A stretch of 64,000 nt of DNA, taken from Cunninghamia lanceolata (Eukaryota; Streptophyta; Pinopsida; Cupressales; Cupressaceae). Where the stretch lies: contig BSBN01001807.1 of assembly GCA_027924645.1 (NCBI GenBank), positions 11,612,001 to 11,676,000 on the forward strand, given 5' to 3'. Below are positions 11,691 through 24,611 of this stretch, piece after piece. The position numbers and the translations under genes are program-made. How positions within the stretch are numbered: the first letter of the stretch is position 1; each line of letters starts with the position of its first letter. The notes below the pieces were generated by a model that was not told where the DNA came from, did not search any database, and worked only from the letters and a program-made list of their open reading frames with translations.

Positions 11691-13049
11691 TGACAAGGGG
11701 TCATTGTACCTCATCATTTAATCATATTTCAGATGTCAAAATCCAGGGCTGTGTCCTCGACTATCTGTAATTAGGGATTCTACAGTTACCAGTTTTCTCT
11801 AACTAATTCTAATGGCTTTTACTAATTTAAAGAGATTGATCTATCTGCTTACTAAATGAATTCAAAGAATGTTGAAAACAGAATTGAACAATAAATTACT
11901 CAAAGCAAATCTATAAACTGCAACATGCATCTATCTATCAAAATCAGTAAGTATTCTATAAAGCAAAATTTGAAACAACAAAACAGTGGTACTAGCCTTC
12001 TGCCTTGGTGGTGAGAGTGGGCCCTTGCTCCACACCCTTAGGGCTGAAGGCTATAGTAAGGAATCATCACAAAATAATAAGATCACAACTAAATTCGGTC
12101 CAATTCCATTCACTTTGCATTCAGAGAAATATTGATATCCCAATTGAGATTACAGAAAATTAGAATAATAAAAGTCTCTCCTCTTTTTCTACTACTTCTG
12201 TAAGTATATATATAAAATGAGTGATGGCATATCACTTATCTTATCTACCAGTTCTTCTATGAGATGACATCCATCTCTTTATTATACTAGCTATCTAACT
12301 ACAAAAAATAACCATGCAATAAAAATAGATTGAGTGGAACAGAAGTCCACTCTGAATCTAAGTTTGAGTCTTAATACATTTGGGCAGCGAGGCCCTGAAA
12401 ATATGGATATTAAATTAGTTTCATTAGTAACTCATGCAAAAACTTAAAAAGAGATAAAAACTCCTAGCAGTTTAACTAAAGATGGCCCTTAATCACTCAG
12501 GTGATGATTTGAGTAATATGAGGGGTATCACGATCACCGCTGAAAGTGCCTAACCAACAGCTATGTTGGAAATCTGCTCTGTTCTAAAGAGGTGTCAGAA
12601 ATGTATGTCTCTATCTACAACTCTAGAGATATGTCTGTAGCTCTGGAGATATAATTGCGGCCTTCTTGCTTAGCTCCGGAGATGCTCCAAACTTCAGTCC
12701 AGCTCCGGGGAGGCTCTTCCTCTTACTTCAAAACTTCTGATGTCATGGTATTCTGGTATTGTCTCCAGAGATCATTTAGGACTACCTCTAGAGATGCACA
12801 AAATTGCCATCATGAACATCTACACCTGTTGATTGAAAAAGAGAAGTTTTTCTACATATTTCCATCAATTCCATGCACATTAGTCCTTTAATCAGAAATC
12901 ATGATCTTAAGCAATTTATCTTCAATTAATAATTATTTAGAACAATCTTACTAGCCTATTCAGGTGCAGACATCAAGAAAGATGGGATCAGAAAGGAGAA
13001 AAAGAGGGGTAAAAAGATGTATTTTATGGGTCCTACTTGGCACTCATCA
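11691..13049 (-). repeat. 5' LTR of the Athila/Tat-type element
   Basis: On the plus strand it runs TGACAAGGGG...CACTCATCA, ending next to the PBS on one side and abutting the RNase H coding sequence of an older gypsy element on the other. A minus-strand TATA stretch lies at about 12207-12216. U3 carries six palindrome-like CTCYRGAG motifs (12621-12795). The outer boundary is set by where the older element's coding sequence resumes; the partner LTR is outside the window, so it is not confirmed by pairing. Confidence 0.65.
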
Positions 13050-14630
13050 AGGGAATGCACATGGAAACTTCAATTTTCTTGAAAACCTTTGCAAGCATCA
13101 CATCTCCTTTTGCATCCACAAGGTAAGACCTAGAATTCTTTACCACCTTGACTAGTGCATATGCATGCTTCTCCATAGCTATGCATTTTAGTTTTGCACC
13201 TTGTAAGGACTTGTTGAAGAAAGCCATAGGATACTCATAACCATCTTTGTTCTTTTGACAACAACAATGGTGTAGAATGAAGCAAAGGAAAACAATTGAA
13301 AAGGCTTAGAATAATTAGAACTAGTTAAGATTGGTGCCTTCTTAAGAGCTTCTTTGATTTCAAAGAATGCATTAGTTGGTTCCTTACTCCAAATGATTAT
13401 TTCTCCTTTCTTCAGCATCTTATATATGGCTTTAGTTTTCTCTGTAAAGTTGGGGATGAATCTCCTCACAAATTTTATTTTCCTAAAGAAAGACTACATA
13501 CCTTTAACCATCTTGGGTTAGGGAATGAGATCTATGGTCCTCAATTTTTCTAGATTTGTTCTCACTTCATCTTTTGACATGATGTGACCTAATAGTTTTC
13601 CCTCTTCAACCCCAAACACACTTCTTGGGGTTTAATGAAATCTCGTACTCAAGGAACCTTCTGAATATCTACTCCAAATGTTTGCAATGATCAACCCTAT
13701 TCTTGGAGAATTTAGTGAGATCATCTTGGTATACCACCAAGATTTTATCAATAAGTCCTATAAATACCACATTCATTTCTCTCTGGAAGGTTGTGTCAGC
13801 ATTTTTCAACCCAAATGGCATTCTTAAATACACACAAGTCCCCCAAGGAGTAGTGAAGGCTATTTTATGTTGATCTAATTCCTTGACTACCACTTGATTA
13901 TATCCTAAGAATCCATCCATCATAGACATCAACTCAAACCTAGTTACTCTTTGCAACAAATGATCCATGCTAGACAAGGGGTAATTATCTTTGAGAGACA
14001 TGATATTCAAATTTCTAAATTCCACACATAATCTAATGTCTCCATTATTTTTTCTTATCGACACAAGATTAGACATTGATGAAGAATGCCTAATGGGATT
14101 GATTATACTTCCTTACTTTAACTTCATAAGCTCTTTCTACATTTGAGGGGTCAAAGTAGGGATGATGGGTCTTTGCTTCTACTAAAAAGGCTTTGTATTA
14201 GGTTGTGGGGGAATGATATACTAGAATAAATCTTCACTGTCTACTTTGAGTTCATCATATGTCCAAGCAAAACATCCCTTAAATCTTATTAGCAGCACAA
14301 TTAACAGTTTCATCTCTATAAGCTTCAACCTTTTATCACTGTAAACTATTTTGGGTGTAGTGTCAATCTATAGACTGATTGCTTCTATGTCTTTGAACTA
14401 GTTTATGTTTTGTTTTTTTACAATTTGCACCATCAAACTTCCTTTCCAAAGAAACTAGACCTCCTAGAATAGTATTTATCTTTAGTTGTACTACCTCATT
14501 CTTAAACCATGTTTCTTTCCCATTCTCTTTTTCCACCATAGGTTGTCAATCAATTAATTGATCCTCAAATTCATCTATCCCATTCATAAATTTGAATATC
14601 TACTAATCATCATCAAAAACTTTCCAATTA
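13050..14630 (-). pseudogene. Older Ty3/gypsy element: RT and RNase H fragment
   Basis: Minus-strand RT (about 14130-13669) reads NNGDIRLCVEFRNLN, LKDNYPLSSMDHLLQRV, FTTPWGTCVYLRMPFGLKNA and the catalytic VYQDDL. It is followed by the RT-RNase H connection RRFIPNFTEKTKAIYKMLKK (13469) and the RNase H C-terminal part NKSLQGAKLK...KHAYALVKVVKNSRSYL (13227-13050). The sequence is cut by the Athila-type LTR at 13050, so integrase and 3' LTR are missing. Frameshifts and stops are frequent. Upstream coding sequence (14630-14140) is degenerate and continues beyond the copia-like insertion at 17275. Confidence 0.8.
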
Positions 14631-14635
14631 TATGT

Positions 14636-14982
14636 TGGTGTGAATGAGTTATATTACCTAACCAGTTTCCCTCTTTGGTCCTTTTAACACCTTGTTACTT
14701 AAGCTTACTTAGGGAATTCTTAGGGAATTATCACTTTATGTATCAAGTCATAAGATTAAGACACATGTCATATCTTATGTTGCCCTATGTCTCACCTTGG
14801 CCTATATAACCAAAGGTTTCTCAATGTAATCTCAATTCATGTATATTTACATCCTTTGATGGAATAGAATTATTCTTTCATGTTGGGTCTCTCTTGTATT
14901 TAATTGAAGCTCCTAGATCTTGGGTGGCTACCTCCATAGACAAATATTTCATGGTATAGAGAATTCTATACCAACTCTTACA
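14636..14982 (+). repeat. 5' LTR of the copia-like element
   Basis: Begins TGGTGTGAATGAG and ends CTCTTACA; 347 bp, matching 16921-17269 end to end. A TATATAA-like box sits mid-LTR (about 14812). Confidence 0.88.
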
Positions 14983-14996
14983 TGGTATTAGAGCCA
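14983..14996 (+). promoter_or_regulatory. tRNA-iMet primer-binding site
   Basis: TGGTATTAGAGCCA directly follows the 5' LTR. The canonical copia PBS is TGGTATCAGAGCC, so one transition separates them. Confidence 0.85.
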
Positions 14997-15678
14997 CATA
15001 GGCTTGATGAATGGGGATCTACAGAGTGATGTTGTCCAGTTCTCATTTTGGGAACTTTTGGGGCTCCATTCAAGCTCATACATGCTCCTTTTTAAGTGCA
15101 AGTTTTTTGAAGTGCATAATTTTTTTGTACTTCATAGTGGTACCATTAGATTATACTCATTGTGATAAAAAAAAATTGTACTTTCAGCATAATAGTCTTA
15201 TTTTGGCAATTATAAATCATTGAAATCAAATACCACTTTTCATTTTTAATAAGTGGCAATTGTAACTGCACTAATTATAAAGTGCCAAATCATATTTTAT
15301 TTGGAGGGTTCTTTGATTGAGTCATTTGGGGGGGAGTGTTTTTGTAGTTTTGTATTTTATTTTGTTGGATTAGTCTTTTGCTTGACTTCTTTGAGGAGAA
15401 TATCATGGGTCTACCAACTCATCCTTAAATTATTCAATTGAAAAGAGGGAACTATAAGGTTTGACAAGATGATATGATGAAGCATTTTTTATGGATTAGC
15501 CTATTGACCTATTTCTACAAAATTATTCCTAAACCACCTCAAATTAGTGAAACAATCTATGGTACTCCAAGATTGGTCATATTGTTGGAACTATCTGTTG
15601 TCATGTTGACACCAACACAATGTTCAAGTCATCTTAGGATTTGATTTCCCTCATGTTTGTTGGACTAAAATTTGGGAT

Positions 15679-15933
15679 ATGTATGGATATATAGATGATC
15701 CTCCATTCCCTGATGATTCTATGTTGGACTATTTTGTTCCTCTAAATGATTATGATAATGTTCCCTATACCAAAGATATAGTCAAGTTGTTAGCTTCGTG
15801 GAAAAGTATGGAATGTCATGAGGACATAGAGACTTCTCTTCCTTTGCCTTCTCTAGAAACTCTAGTTGATTCTTTAACTTCTATGACTCATATTTCAGAT
15901 ATAGAGGCTTCACCTCCTACATCTTTGAGTTAG
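15679..15933 (+). CDS. Unrecognised ORF inside the copia-like element
   Basis: 84 residues, acidic and Ser/Leu/Asp-rich (begins MYGYIDDPPFPDDSM). No retrotransposon motif is visible. Related reading continues in pieces to about 16605 (for example SSSLDLALHMF), suggesting the decayed remains of one longer internal ORF. I do not recognise it. Confidence 0.3.
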   Translation: MYGYIDDPPFPDDSMLDYFVPLNDYDNVPYTKDIVKLLASWKSMECHEDIETSLPLPSLETLVDSLTSMTHISDIEASPPTSLS

Positions 15934-16907
15934 CATCTAGATGTTGAGGACTCTTCACTTCCAATAGTTATAAATTCTACAATTGTTCATGCTTAGACTT
16001 CTTATGTGGAGACCACATCATGGGATTCTTAATCTCTTCTTGATGACTACTTATAGGACATACATTATTTGTTTGTTGAATCCCACATACAAGATCTTGA
16101 TGATAGTATTCAAGACATTCATCTCCTCTTTGATGACAACTCACATGAAGTTCATCAAGTTCTTCAGATGTTAGGGGGCACATTCATGCCCTCCTATTCT
16201 TTCTCCATAGATATATGCTTCCACGATGACAACTTCTGTAGTTATTCATGCGTTAAAAGTTTCAACTCAATCATGATTTATGTTGACACCTTCTAGAAGA
16301 GTACCAAATTATCATCGGTCTAGTTGTCTTTCCTATGGTGAGCACCATACATCCATGGTTATTGTACCTAAATTTTTATGGTACCTAATTCATCTTATCA
16401 ACATTTATCACAATTTGGCATTGGCTTGGAGATCTTTGAGTATCATTTGGAGGACTCATCTTCATCTTTGGATCTCGCTCTACATATGTTTCCACTAGGT
16501 TTTGGATTATCACACTCTCTAGTTTGGCCTAGGACTCCCAATTTTATTGTGGCACCTTTTGGCACTAACATGGTGAATCTTGAGCAGAGTTTAGAGACAT
16601 CATAGATCTTCAACATTCATTATTAAGCATCCAACATCACTACAAGAGATTCTACTTTGAGTGGGTCTGCATGGTCTCTCTTCTTCTCTCTTATGCTAGG
16701 TGGCTTTTTCCTGACATGGAGTTTTTCCTTCTCATACTTTGGGGAGCATCTTATGTTTTTCTCTTTTGGAGAGGGTTTTTTCCTAGGGTTTTTTCTCATT
16801 TTCTTTGTTTGTGAGAGATTAATTTGTATATGGGTACCTCATTGGTCCTTATAGCCAGGAACCATCATTGTATCTTTGTATCTTTCACATTCTCTTTAAT
16901 TTGCACT

Positions 16908-16920
16908 TAAGGGGGGGTGT
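16908..16920 (+). promoter_or_regulatory. Polypurine tract of the copia-like element
   Basis: AAGGGGGGG followed by TGT directly precedes the 3' LTR; this is the expected plus-strand priming site. Confidence 0.7.
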
Positions 16921-17269
16921 TGGTGTGAATGAGGTATATTTCCTAATGGGTTTCCTTCTTGGGTCCTTTTTCACACCTTGTTACTTAAGTTTACTTAGGA
17001 AATTCTTAGGGCACCATCACTTTATATCTCAAGTCATAAGATTAAGACACTTGTCATAATCTTATATTGTCCTATATCTCACCTTAGCCTGTATAACCAA
17101 GGGTTTCTCATTGTAATCATGATTCATGTATATTTACATCCTTTAATAGAATAGAACTGTTCTTTCATGTTGGGTCTCTTTGTGCTTTCATTGAATCTCC
17201 TAGATCTTAGGTGGTTACCTCCATAGCCAAATCTTGCATGGTATATAGCATTCTATACCATCTCTTACA
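16921..17269 (+). repeat. 3' LTR of the copia-like element
   Basis: 349 bp, the same TGGTGTGAATGAG...CTCTTACA ends as the 5' copy, followed by the duplication TATGT. Confidence 0.88.
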
Positions 17270-17274
17270 TATGT

Positions 17275-17727
17275 GTTATCTAGTACAATTGGCCTTGTGA
17301 GCACCTTGATGTTGTAGATGCAACATGGAGAATCCATTTGCATATCAAATTTAGTTGTAGCAAATGCCAAAGAATCAATTGTGGTGTTTGCTAATTTGTA
17401 TATCCAATCAATTCCAACTTCCTCAAACGACTCGATGATACCCCACACTGCATTGTGGTAGATCTTAAACCTCTTTTCTTTCATCGCATACCTACCTCTC
17501 ACTAGAGAAACCACTAATTCAGAATCACCTAGAACTCTCAAGCATCTAAGGCCATATTTATGTGTGATATTCAAACCTAACATGGGGGATTCATACTTTG
17601 CAGTATTTTTAGTGCAATGGAAAGATAACTTAAAAGAAAATATGGACTTCACATCACTAGGTGAGGCCAAGATAACACCTGCACCTAAACCATCCTTTGA
17701 GCAAGCACCATAAAATACAAGGTTCAT
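17275..17727 (-). pseudogene. Second (archaeal/plant-type) RNase H domain of the older gypsy element
   Basis: Minus-strand residues FYGACSKDGLGAGVILASP, HCTKNTAKYESPMLGLN, GDSELVVSLVRGRYAMKEKR and TTIDSLAFAT follow the pattern of the additional RNase H seen in Tat-lineage Ty3/gypsy elements. The first catalytic Asp (usually FDGA) is Tyr here, so this copy would be inactive. It lies between the protease (18240-18056) and the RT (14130-13669), that is, before RT. The tail TRPIVLDNTY resumes at 14630 on the other side of the copia-like insertion. Confidence 0.75.
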
Positions 17728-20700
17728 AGATTATTTTAATCCCTGGTGGTTCTAGGGTAGGGGACATTCATTTATGTTAAGGATTTGATCATCACAATAC
17801 CCAATAAACTAATTAGGACTAGCATCCAAGTAAAGCACCTCATTTGTAGCTTTGTCTGGTTCTTCAACAGTGTGCCACATTTTCTTCTCCTGATGTAACA
17901 TGACTTCTTTGTCTTGCAAGGGAATAGTAGCATATGATTGGTCCATCTAAATGCTATTACCAATGGATGTGACCCATTTTATAGACAACATCCTTCTCAG
18001 GGAATGCACCAAGCTGGACCTCCACATCCTTAATAACACCTATGGCATTTATCTCCTAGGAGTCCATGGAAAAACATTTGCCATAAGACTTGGAAACTTG
18101 TAGGCCCAATGAATTCATAAATTTAAGGGTCATCACATTACTAGAAGCACCTAAATCTAGCATGTAGTTGTGGACTAGCCACCCAATTATTAGCAATGAA
18201 GTATAGAATATGTCAACACTCAATTGATTGTCTACCAATGAAGTTCCTATATAAACCTCTAGTATATCTTGGGCATCTATTTTAGCAATAGCATCATTTG
18301 GAACATGTGTGGAACTATCAAGCTATTTTGAGGCAATGATATAGGACAAGAATCATTCCTTGTATTTTGAAATTCTAAGGAGATTGCCAATGGGAATATA
18401 GATTCTAATTTGGCTCAAGAATTGAGCCATATCAATTAGGTTATATTTTAGTAAAGGGGCTGACTACGACATAGTAACATCATTTTTTATAGGAATATTT
18501 GGAATAACTTAGCTATGAGTAGTGATACCCTTCCATTTGGTTTTGTCATCCTTCTCCCTTGCTTCTTCATGCTCCTTATGTGGTGAACTTTGATGTTGTT
18601 TAAGTGTGACACTAGGATCATCAATTTTTAGAACTTTAGCACTGATTGTAGGAACCAAACCCCTGTTGGGCTTGGGGATATATCTTCTTTGCATTGTTGG
18701 CTCCCCACTAGGGACCTTCTTCATCTCCTTGACTCTTCTTGTGACATTACCAATTGCACCTTCCATATTTGATTTTGTTTTAGCCTTTCCACTTATTGTG
18801 TGACCTATGTATCAAGCTTATCTACATTACACACATTCTCTTTAGGTTGCACCTACCAATTCCTCAACCTATAATCAATTTTTACCTACATGACTATAGC
18901 ATCTATAAGGGCATTGATATACTCATTAGATGGCCTTCCATTTTTTAACTGCTATTGTATGAGTTCCCTAAGTTGTTGAGAATCATGCATTGGCAATTCA
19001 TAGTGGTTATGACTATTGCCATAGTCATATTGGAGGACTTTTTCATGATCAATCGGGCTCATGCATTCATCTTCATCATTTTTTGAGCCAACTTCATTAT
19101 CATCATATTTCCCATTACCTCTATCCTTGTCAAATGTTTCATCTTCCTCAACCGCTTTAAGTGCAACAACACACAATTCAAGTTCATGCAGTAGGAAGTA
19201 GACCTCACACCAAACAATATCTTCTTAGAAACTCACATGTTCTCTTCTTAGAAGATCAGGAGGATCCCTATAAAATTGTCTAAAATACTTTTGCCTTTGT
19301 GCCATCTGCTTGTCAACTTGTGGTGGCTTCTTAGACCAGTTCATATTGTATGGTCTATTATGTAACCTCTTCCCCTCATTGAAATGTGGTGCGAAAGCAT
19401 TACTAGAGGGTAGACCTTTCTCAGTTCTTACCACCCTATAAGACAAGTCTTTCATTACTCCCATTAGTTTATCTAATTTTTTCTTTAGTTGAGAGGGGCT
19501 TATTAGAAGCTCCTTTGTTTAGGGACAATATCTTCACTTCTACCCTTTGACATGTTTACTAGATGCCCACATATTGCTTTCAATATTGATTGTGGTGGTA
19601 TAATATTCCCACAACATCTCTAGATTTGTATTTCTCAAGTAACACCCAATCTTAGCATCAAATGTACCGTACTACAAGACCAAGCATATTGATTCATTCA
19701 GTCTCAAATTGGGCAGTACCTTCCTCATGGTCATGATGAACCTACTATTGAAGTCAATAACTACTTCATTGACTCCATTTTTTTTTATCATAGTCAGTTC
19801 ATGGATTGTAGATTTGGGATCAACCCTATCCCCGTACTAGAGTCTGAAGAGTCTCATGAAGTCCTCCCATGAGTCTACACTGCTATCTGGCAAACTATGG
19901 TACCATTCTTTAGCACTTCATTCCAAGGAATGAACAAACAACTTCATCATCATGTCCTCATGTTCAATTTCATACTTATCAGTGACATTGATAAACCTTT
20001 GCAAATGGTATTCTCCTATAACAACATTATTCCCTTAGAACTTTGGTAATTTTCCCTTATCTCATTAGGGATCACATTGGGATAGTCAAGGATTCCAAAG
20101 AAATCCAATTGATGGTATCTCTCTATTCCAAGAGGCTACCTAATTGGTGGGAAACTTTACGCCTACCTCTTGAATGGAACTCTCATATTTGGAACCTAAT
20201 TTTGCCCAAGATTATGCCACAAATGTTGAAATTGATTATGTGATACATAACCACTGCATGGTTCTCATTTTGTTAGTTTGCAATCTATGCCAGCAATTGA
20301 GCTTACTGCCTGCTAATTTGTTCTTGCAATTATTGATGTCTTTGTTATATATGGTCCAACAAATCCAACTCTCTATCAATTTCTCTCTCATGGTGATCAT
20401 TCTAGCTCACGACATCATAAAATGTTGTGTCATGTGCTACTTCATCTCTATGCAAAGAATTAGGGGATGTGGGATGAGAAGCATCTTGTTGCATTTGCAA
20501 ACTAGGATCAAGCCTTCCCAACTCCTGCACAAGAGAGTTACTAGATCCATATCTATTTCTTCTGTTGAGTGACATTTCACTCCTTTGCACATCATACTTA
20601 TTTCTATGCACTCTCCTTGAAGTCCTCAACACATTGTTAGTTGAAGCATCAGAAGTGTATTGGTATTAATCCCTCAAATCCAAGAATGCATCATTCCTAA

Positions 20701-20982
20701 CTGATGTTCCCACCACATGCCCTTTTCACTCTCCATGTGGCCTACTACTTTCTTGCATGAGTTGTAGTACCTTCTTATTCTTCAAAACCTCTATGATGCT
20801 TCCTTCATTCCATTTTCAAATTCTTGATTCTATAGGTTGGGGTTGTTTTAACAAAGTCACCACTCTTCACTCAAAAAGAGAAATTCCTTGGTGAAGAATA
20901 ATCACCAAGGAAAAATATAATTTTGGGTCATCCTTTCTCCAACTGAGTCTTCAATAGATCTCAAGCCTATATAAATCCCTAA
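17728..20982 (-). pseudogene. Older Ty3/gypsy element: gag and protease
   Basis: Protease at 18238-18056 contains YMLDLGASSNVM, the DLGAS-type active site. The capsid region of gag at about 20030-19680 (minus) shows DMMMKLFVHSLE, AKEWYHSLPDSSVDSWEDF and FIMTMRKVLPNL with stops in between. 19464-19225 and 18766-18509 hold basic gag-like linkers (RRYIPKPNRG). The N-terminal gag is at about 20632-20402. Numerous stops and frameshifts make the element clearly dead. Confidence 0.7.
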
Positions 20983-20998
20983 CTGATGCACCACTTAT

Positions 20999-21260
20999 TG
21001 TTGCAAGTTGATGGGATACCAACACTACACACAACAAAACGTAGAACACCTTCAAGTCATAGGGGCCTTAAAAATGAGCAAGACCTTACATTCCTTGGAA
21101 GCAACACCAATTGTTGGTTCCATGACATGTAGGTCCATAATTCCTAAAGACTTGTGCTATCACCTAAGGCCAAGGGAATACCATTAGAGGTGAAAGAAAA
21201 GATTATGATCAGATTATATAGCATGTGAGGACCAATGGATAAGGATGGATATATTCTTCT
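20999..21260 (-). repeat. Probable 5' LTR (R/U5 end) of the older gypsy element
   Basis: On the minus strand the LTR would end TTGCAACA at 20999, followed five bases later by a PBS-like TGGTGCATCAGTTAGGG (20993 downwards). A minus-strand CTATATAA box is near 21212. The outer LTR end could not be found, and I cannot name the primer tRNA. Confidence 0.4.
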
Positions 21261-22274
21261 TCTTCTTCTAGCTCAACTAATCCAAGGGGGTGTTCCCTAA
21301 GGTATGCACTAGGCTAATGATGAATTAGGCCTTGAGACAAACCATATCCAAACACATGAAACTCCTATTGATTGTCAATAAGTACCGGTGTGCTAGTTTT
21401 CCTTGAATCAAGGAAAAAATAGCTCTATTGAGAGGATGCAACAAACATGTTGTGACTCGGATGCATTCTTTTTTACCCCTTAAGATTTATGGTACATTAT
21501 CTCACATCACACATAAATACAACAAAAAAGAAATGTAGGTTTCACTGTTATAGACCTATTGGATGTATACAAACACTTTGTAGTAATAGGGCAATGAGGG
21601 AGATGCAATTTACTAGGTCTATTGACTAAACTAAGACTATTTGAGGTTAATGTTTTGAGTTTTCTATTGAGTGCGGCGAGATGGGGCATGCTTTCACTTA
21701 TAGAAGATGGGTGTCTTCATTTATATGTGCAAAAGAGTTTACTTTTCATTACATTGACATTCTTTATGCAAATCATGAATAAGACCTTAAAGAAGATGAT
21801 ATGGATGACTATATTTATCAGAAACTAGTCTCTACATGCAAGAAGAAAAAATAAAAGATGTTCATAGACACTCACAAGAGGATATCTTATGCATCCACAA
21901 GTAGGTTAATACACTTCATGTATTGCATTGAAAGGAGATCTCATAAAAGAATTCACAAGATTTTTTATAGCCTTTATGAAGGCAAACCAACTAATGTCAA
22001 TACTCAAACTAGCAAATGTGGTTAAGGAAAATCTTCAAGTTGTCAAAAAGCATACGGAGACTCAAGGAAACATTCAAATGACTAGAGGTACACTTTATAT
22101 TCATTCATCAAATTATTTACATGAAAAAGGGGACATCGATACAATGAGGATCAAACTTATACATTAACATTGCACAACTCATACAAGACAAAAGACACTT
22201 TGTTGTCTTATTTCTATTAGTTCTATCATGCAAGATGCCATCTGACCAAACAACCAACAACATGTACATCTCCA

Positions 22275-22342
<68 letters not shown>

Positions 22343-23950
22343 ATCTTTAAAATGAACGTTGGACAGAAAATTCAAACTCCACCATCATATCATCACCAAT
22401 TGGAAACATTCAACATCCTATGAAGAAGATCATTTGGGATCACATGAGGATCCATCTAGAGAAAACCTCAGGACACACTAGATTCATGAATGTAGACTAC
22501 CAAGACAATCACAACCAAAAGAAAATGTGAACCACCTCAAAGAGAATATCCACAACTTTCTACCCACCACCACTTTTCATTAAACACATTGTCAAGCCAA
22601 GGAAAAAAATTGGAAATTAATGAGCTTGAGGAGATCACACACGGGGATCAATAAGATATTCACTTTATACCCTGTAGCACATACCCACTCCCAAGATGGA
22701 ATAGGGACACACCAAACAAATGGTGAATGGATCTGCCAACCACCAACCAATCTTGAATATTATTTAAATATTTGAATATACCCACAAACTATAAATAGGG
22801 TCGGTGGCTGGTGAAATGATATTGTAGGCAACTAGATAGGTAAACCATTTAAAACCCACACAAACCCTAGTCATTCATGTGGAACCAAGAGACATCAATG
22901 GTAAACACCCACCCACAAATGATCAAACAAGTTCCAACATGAATAACAACCATTGAATATGAAATGGTTAAGACTCCAAGGAACCATCACGAACATGCTA
23001 CTTATAGGAAATACAAACTCACTACAAAGATGAAAAACTCCATGGGAAACACTGTGACTGGAACATGAGCTACAAGAAACATGACCAGTCACAATGCACT
23101 CATAAAAGTTCCCATAACTTGAAGTAGGCTATTGTGGGGCAAGAGATGCATTACCAACAAAAAGGAAATACCATAGGAAAGATTAATTCACTTGCAAAAA
23201 CCATAGTGAACCAACCATCAAATGATACCACATCCACCACAAAGCTAGAGGATGATATGAAGAAATCATGGGGATCCATTGTGCACAAGGAACAATCACC
23301 ACATAGGGATAATACTACCACAAAGGGATTAAAAAGATAAATAGAATTTAACACCTTTGCAGTAAAACATACTCATGTGAAGGAACATTGTTGTGACAAC
23401 ATATATGTAGGGAACATTAATAAATGGGTGAACAAGCGATTGGAAAACATTGTAGTGGATAACAAGTCACTGCACAATAAAGGAAAGGGGTGGGGAACCA
23501 CAAACAACAATGTATTTAAGGCAAAATACATGTTAACTAAACTTACGATGTTAACAAGAAGAAAATGAGGCCTAAAATAGATGTCTAGGTGAATGTGGAG
23601 ATAATGTAGCTAGTTATATGACTAGACTTAGTCAATTTTTGGATATGGGCCAACAAAATGTAAAGAAATACCTTCTATGTTACATCAATATATCAATGAT
23701 ATAAGGAAGAACAATTGAGAGAATAATTGACAATTTATAAGACCAAGTGAGCCTATAGTGATAAAATCTAAAGTTACTTATGCACGTTCCTATTTTAAAG
23801 AACTTTACCAAGCAAGGCCTAAAGCACCTCAAATTGCAAAACCTAAAGTCAATGTGCATAAATGGTTTGATAGTTAAATGCCTTTTGGAGATTCGTATGA
23901 AAACAAGTTACTCATGTGTCAAGGAAAATGAAAATAATAAAGGAATTACA
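21261..23950. other. Non-coding stretch, probably LTR/U3 remains
   Basis: No reading frame that I can support. It contains the (TA)30 microsatellite at 22281-22340; the rest is A-rich unique-looking sequence. Confidence 0.4.
22281..22340. repeat. (AT)30 microsatellite
   Basis: 60 bp of uninterrupted AT dinucleotides. Confidence 0.97.
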
Positions 23951-23959
23951 AATGATAAG

Positions 23960-24567
23960 GAAAAACATAGAGAGTGAGATATAGAGAGATAGAAAGAGAT
24001 AAAAGGGACATATATAGAAATAGAGATAGAGGGAGTGATAAAGAGATAGAGAGGGAGAGAGGGAAAGAGAGGAATAGATAGAAAGAGATAGAGAGGGGGG
24101 GGAATGAAAAGAATAAAGGCATTGCAAATGATAAGGAAAAACATAGAGTGAGATATAGAGAGATAGAAAGAGATAGAGGGAGAGATAAATGGAGAGAGAA
24201 GAAGAGATAAAGAGATAGAGAGGGAGAGGGAGAGAGGGTGAGAGATGAATAGATAGAGAGTGTGTATGTGTGTGTATGAGAGAGAGATAGAAAGATATGG
24301 AGAGAAAGATAGATAGAGGGGGAGATAGAAAGAGATAGACAGAGGGGGGATAGATAGGGTGGGATAGAGGGAGAGATAGTGGGAGAGAGGGAGAGGGAGA
24401 GGGAGATAGATAGATAGAAAGAGATCTAGAGAGAGGTAGGGAGGGAGAGATAGAGAGCAATTAGGAGATAGAAGGAGAGATAGAGAGAGAGGGCAAGATA
24501 GAGATAAAGGGAGAGATAGAGATAGAGTGAGGGATAGAGACGGAGACAGAGAGATAAAGAGGGAGAG

Positions 24568-24611
<44 letters not shown>

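Larger units (their letters stand above)
14636..17269 (+). mobile_element. Non-autonomous copia-like LTR element
   Basis: Paired LTRs (14636-14982, 16921-17269), initiator-Met PBS, polypurine tract and an exact 5-bp duplication TATGT (14631-14635, 17270-17274). The internal region is 1.9 kb with no RT, integrase or gag motif. It interrupts the minus-strand gypsy gene, whose frame resumes on both sides. LTRs differ visibly (about one base in seven over the first 175 bp by eye), so the insertion is old. Confidence 0.9.

Noticed and set aside
22235..22423. 62-codon ORF with alternating Ile-Tyr
   Set aside because: Read through the (AT)30 microsatellite.
23908..24460. Long minus-strand ORFs of Ser/Leu/Pro/Tyr repeats
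   Set aside because: They are translations of the GA/GATA purine tract; an uninterrupted repeat with no stop gives open frames in several phases.
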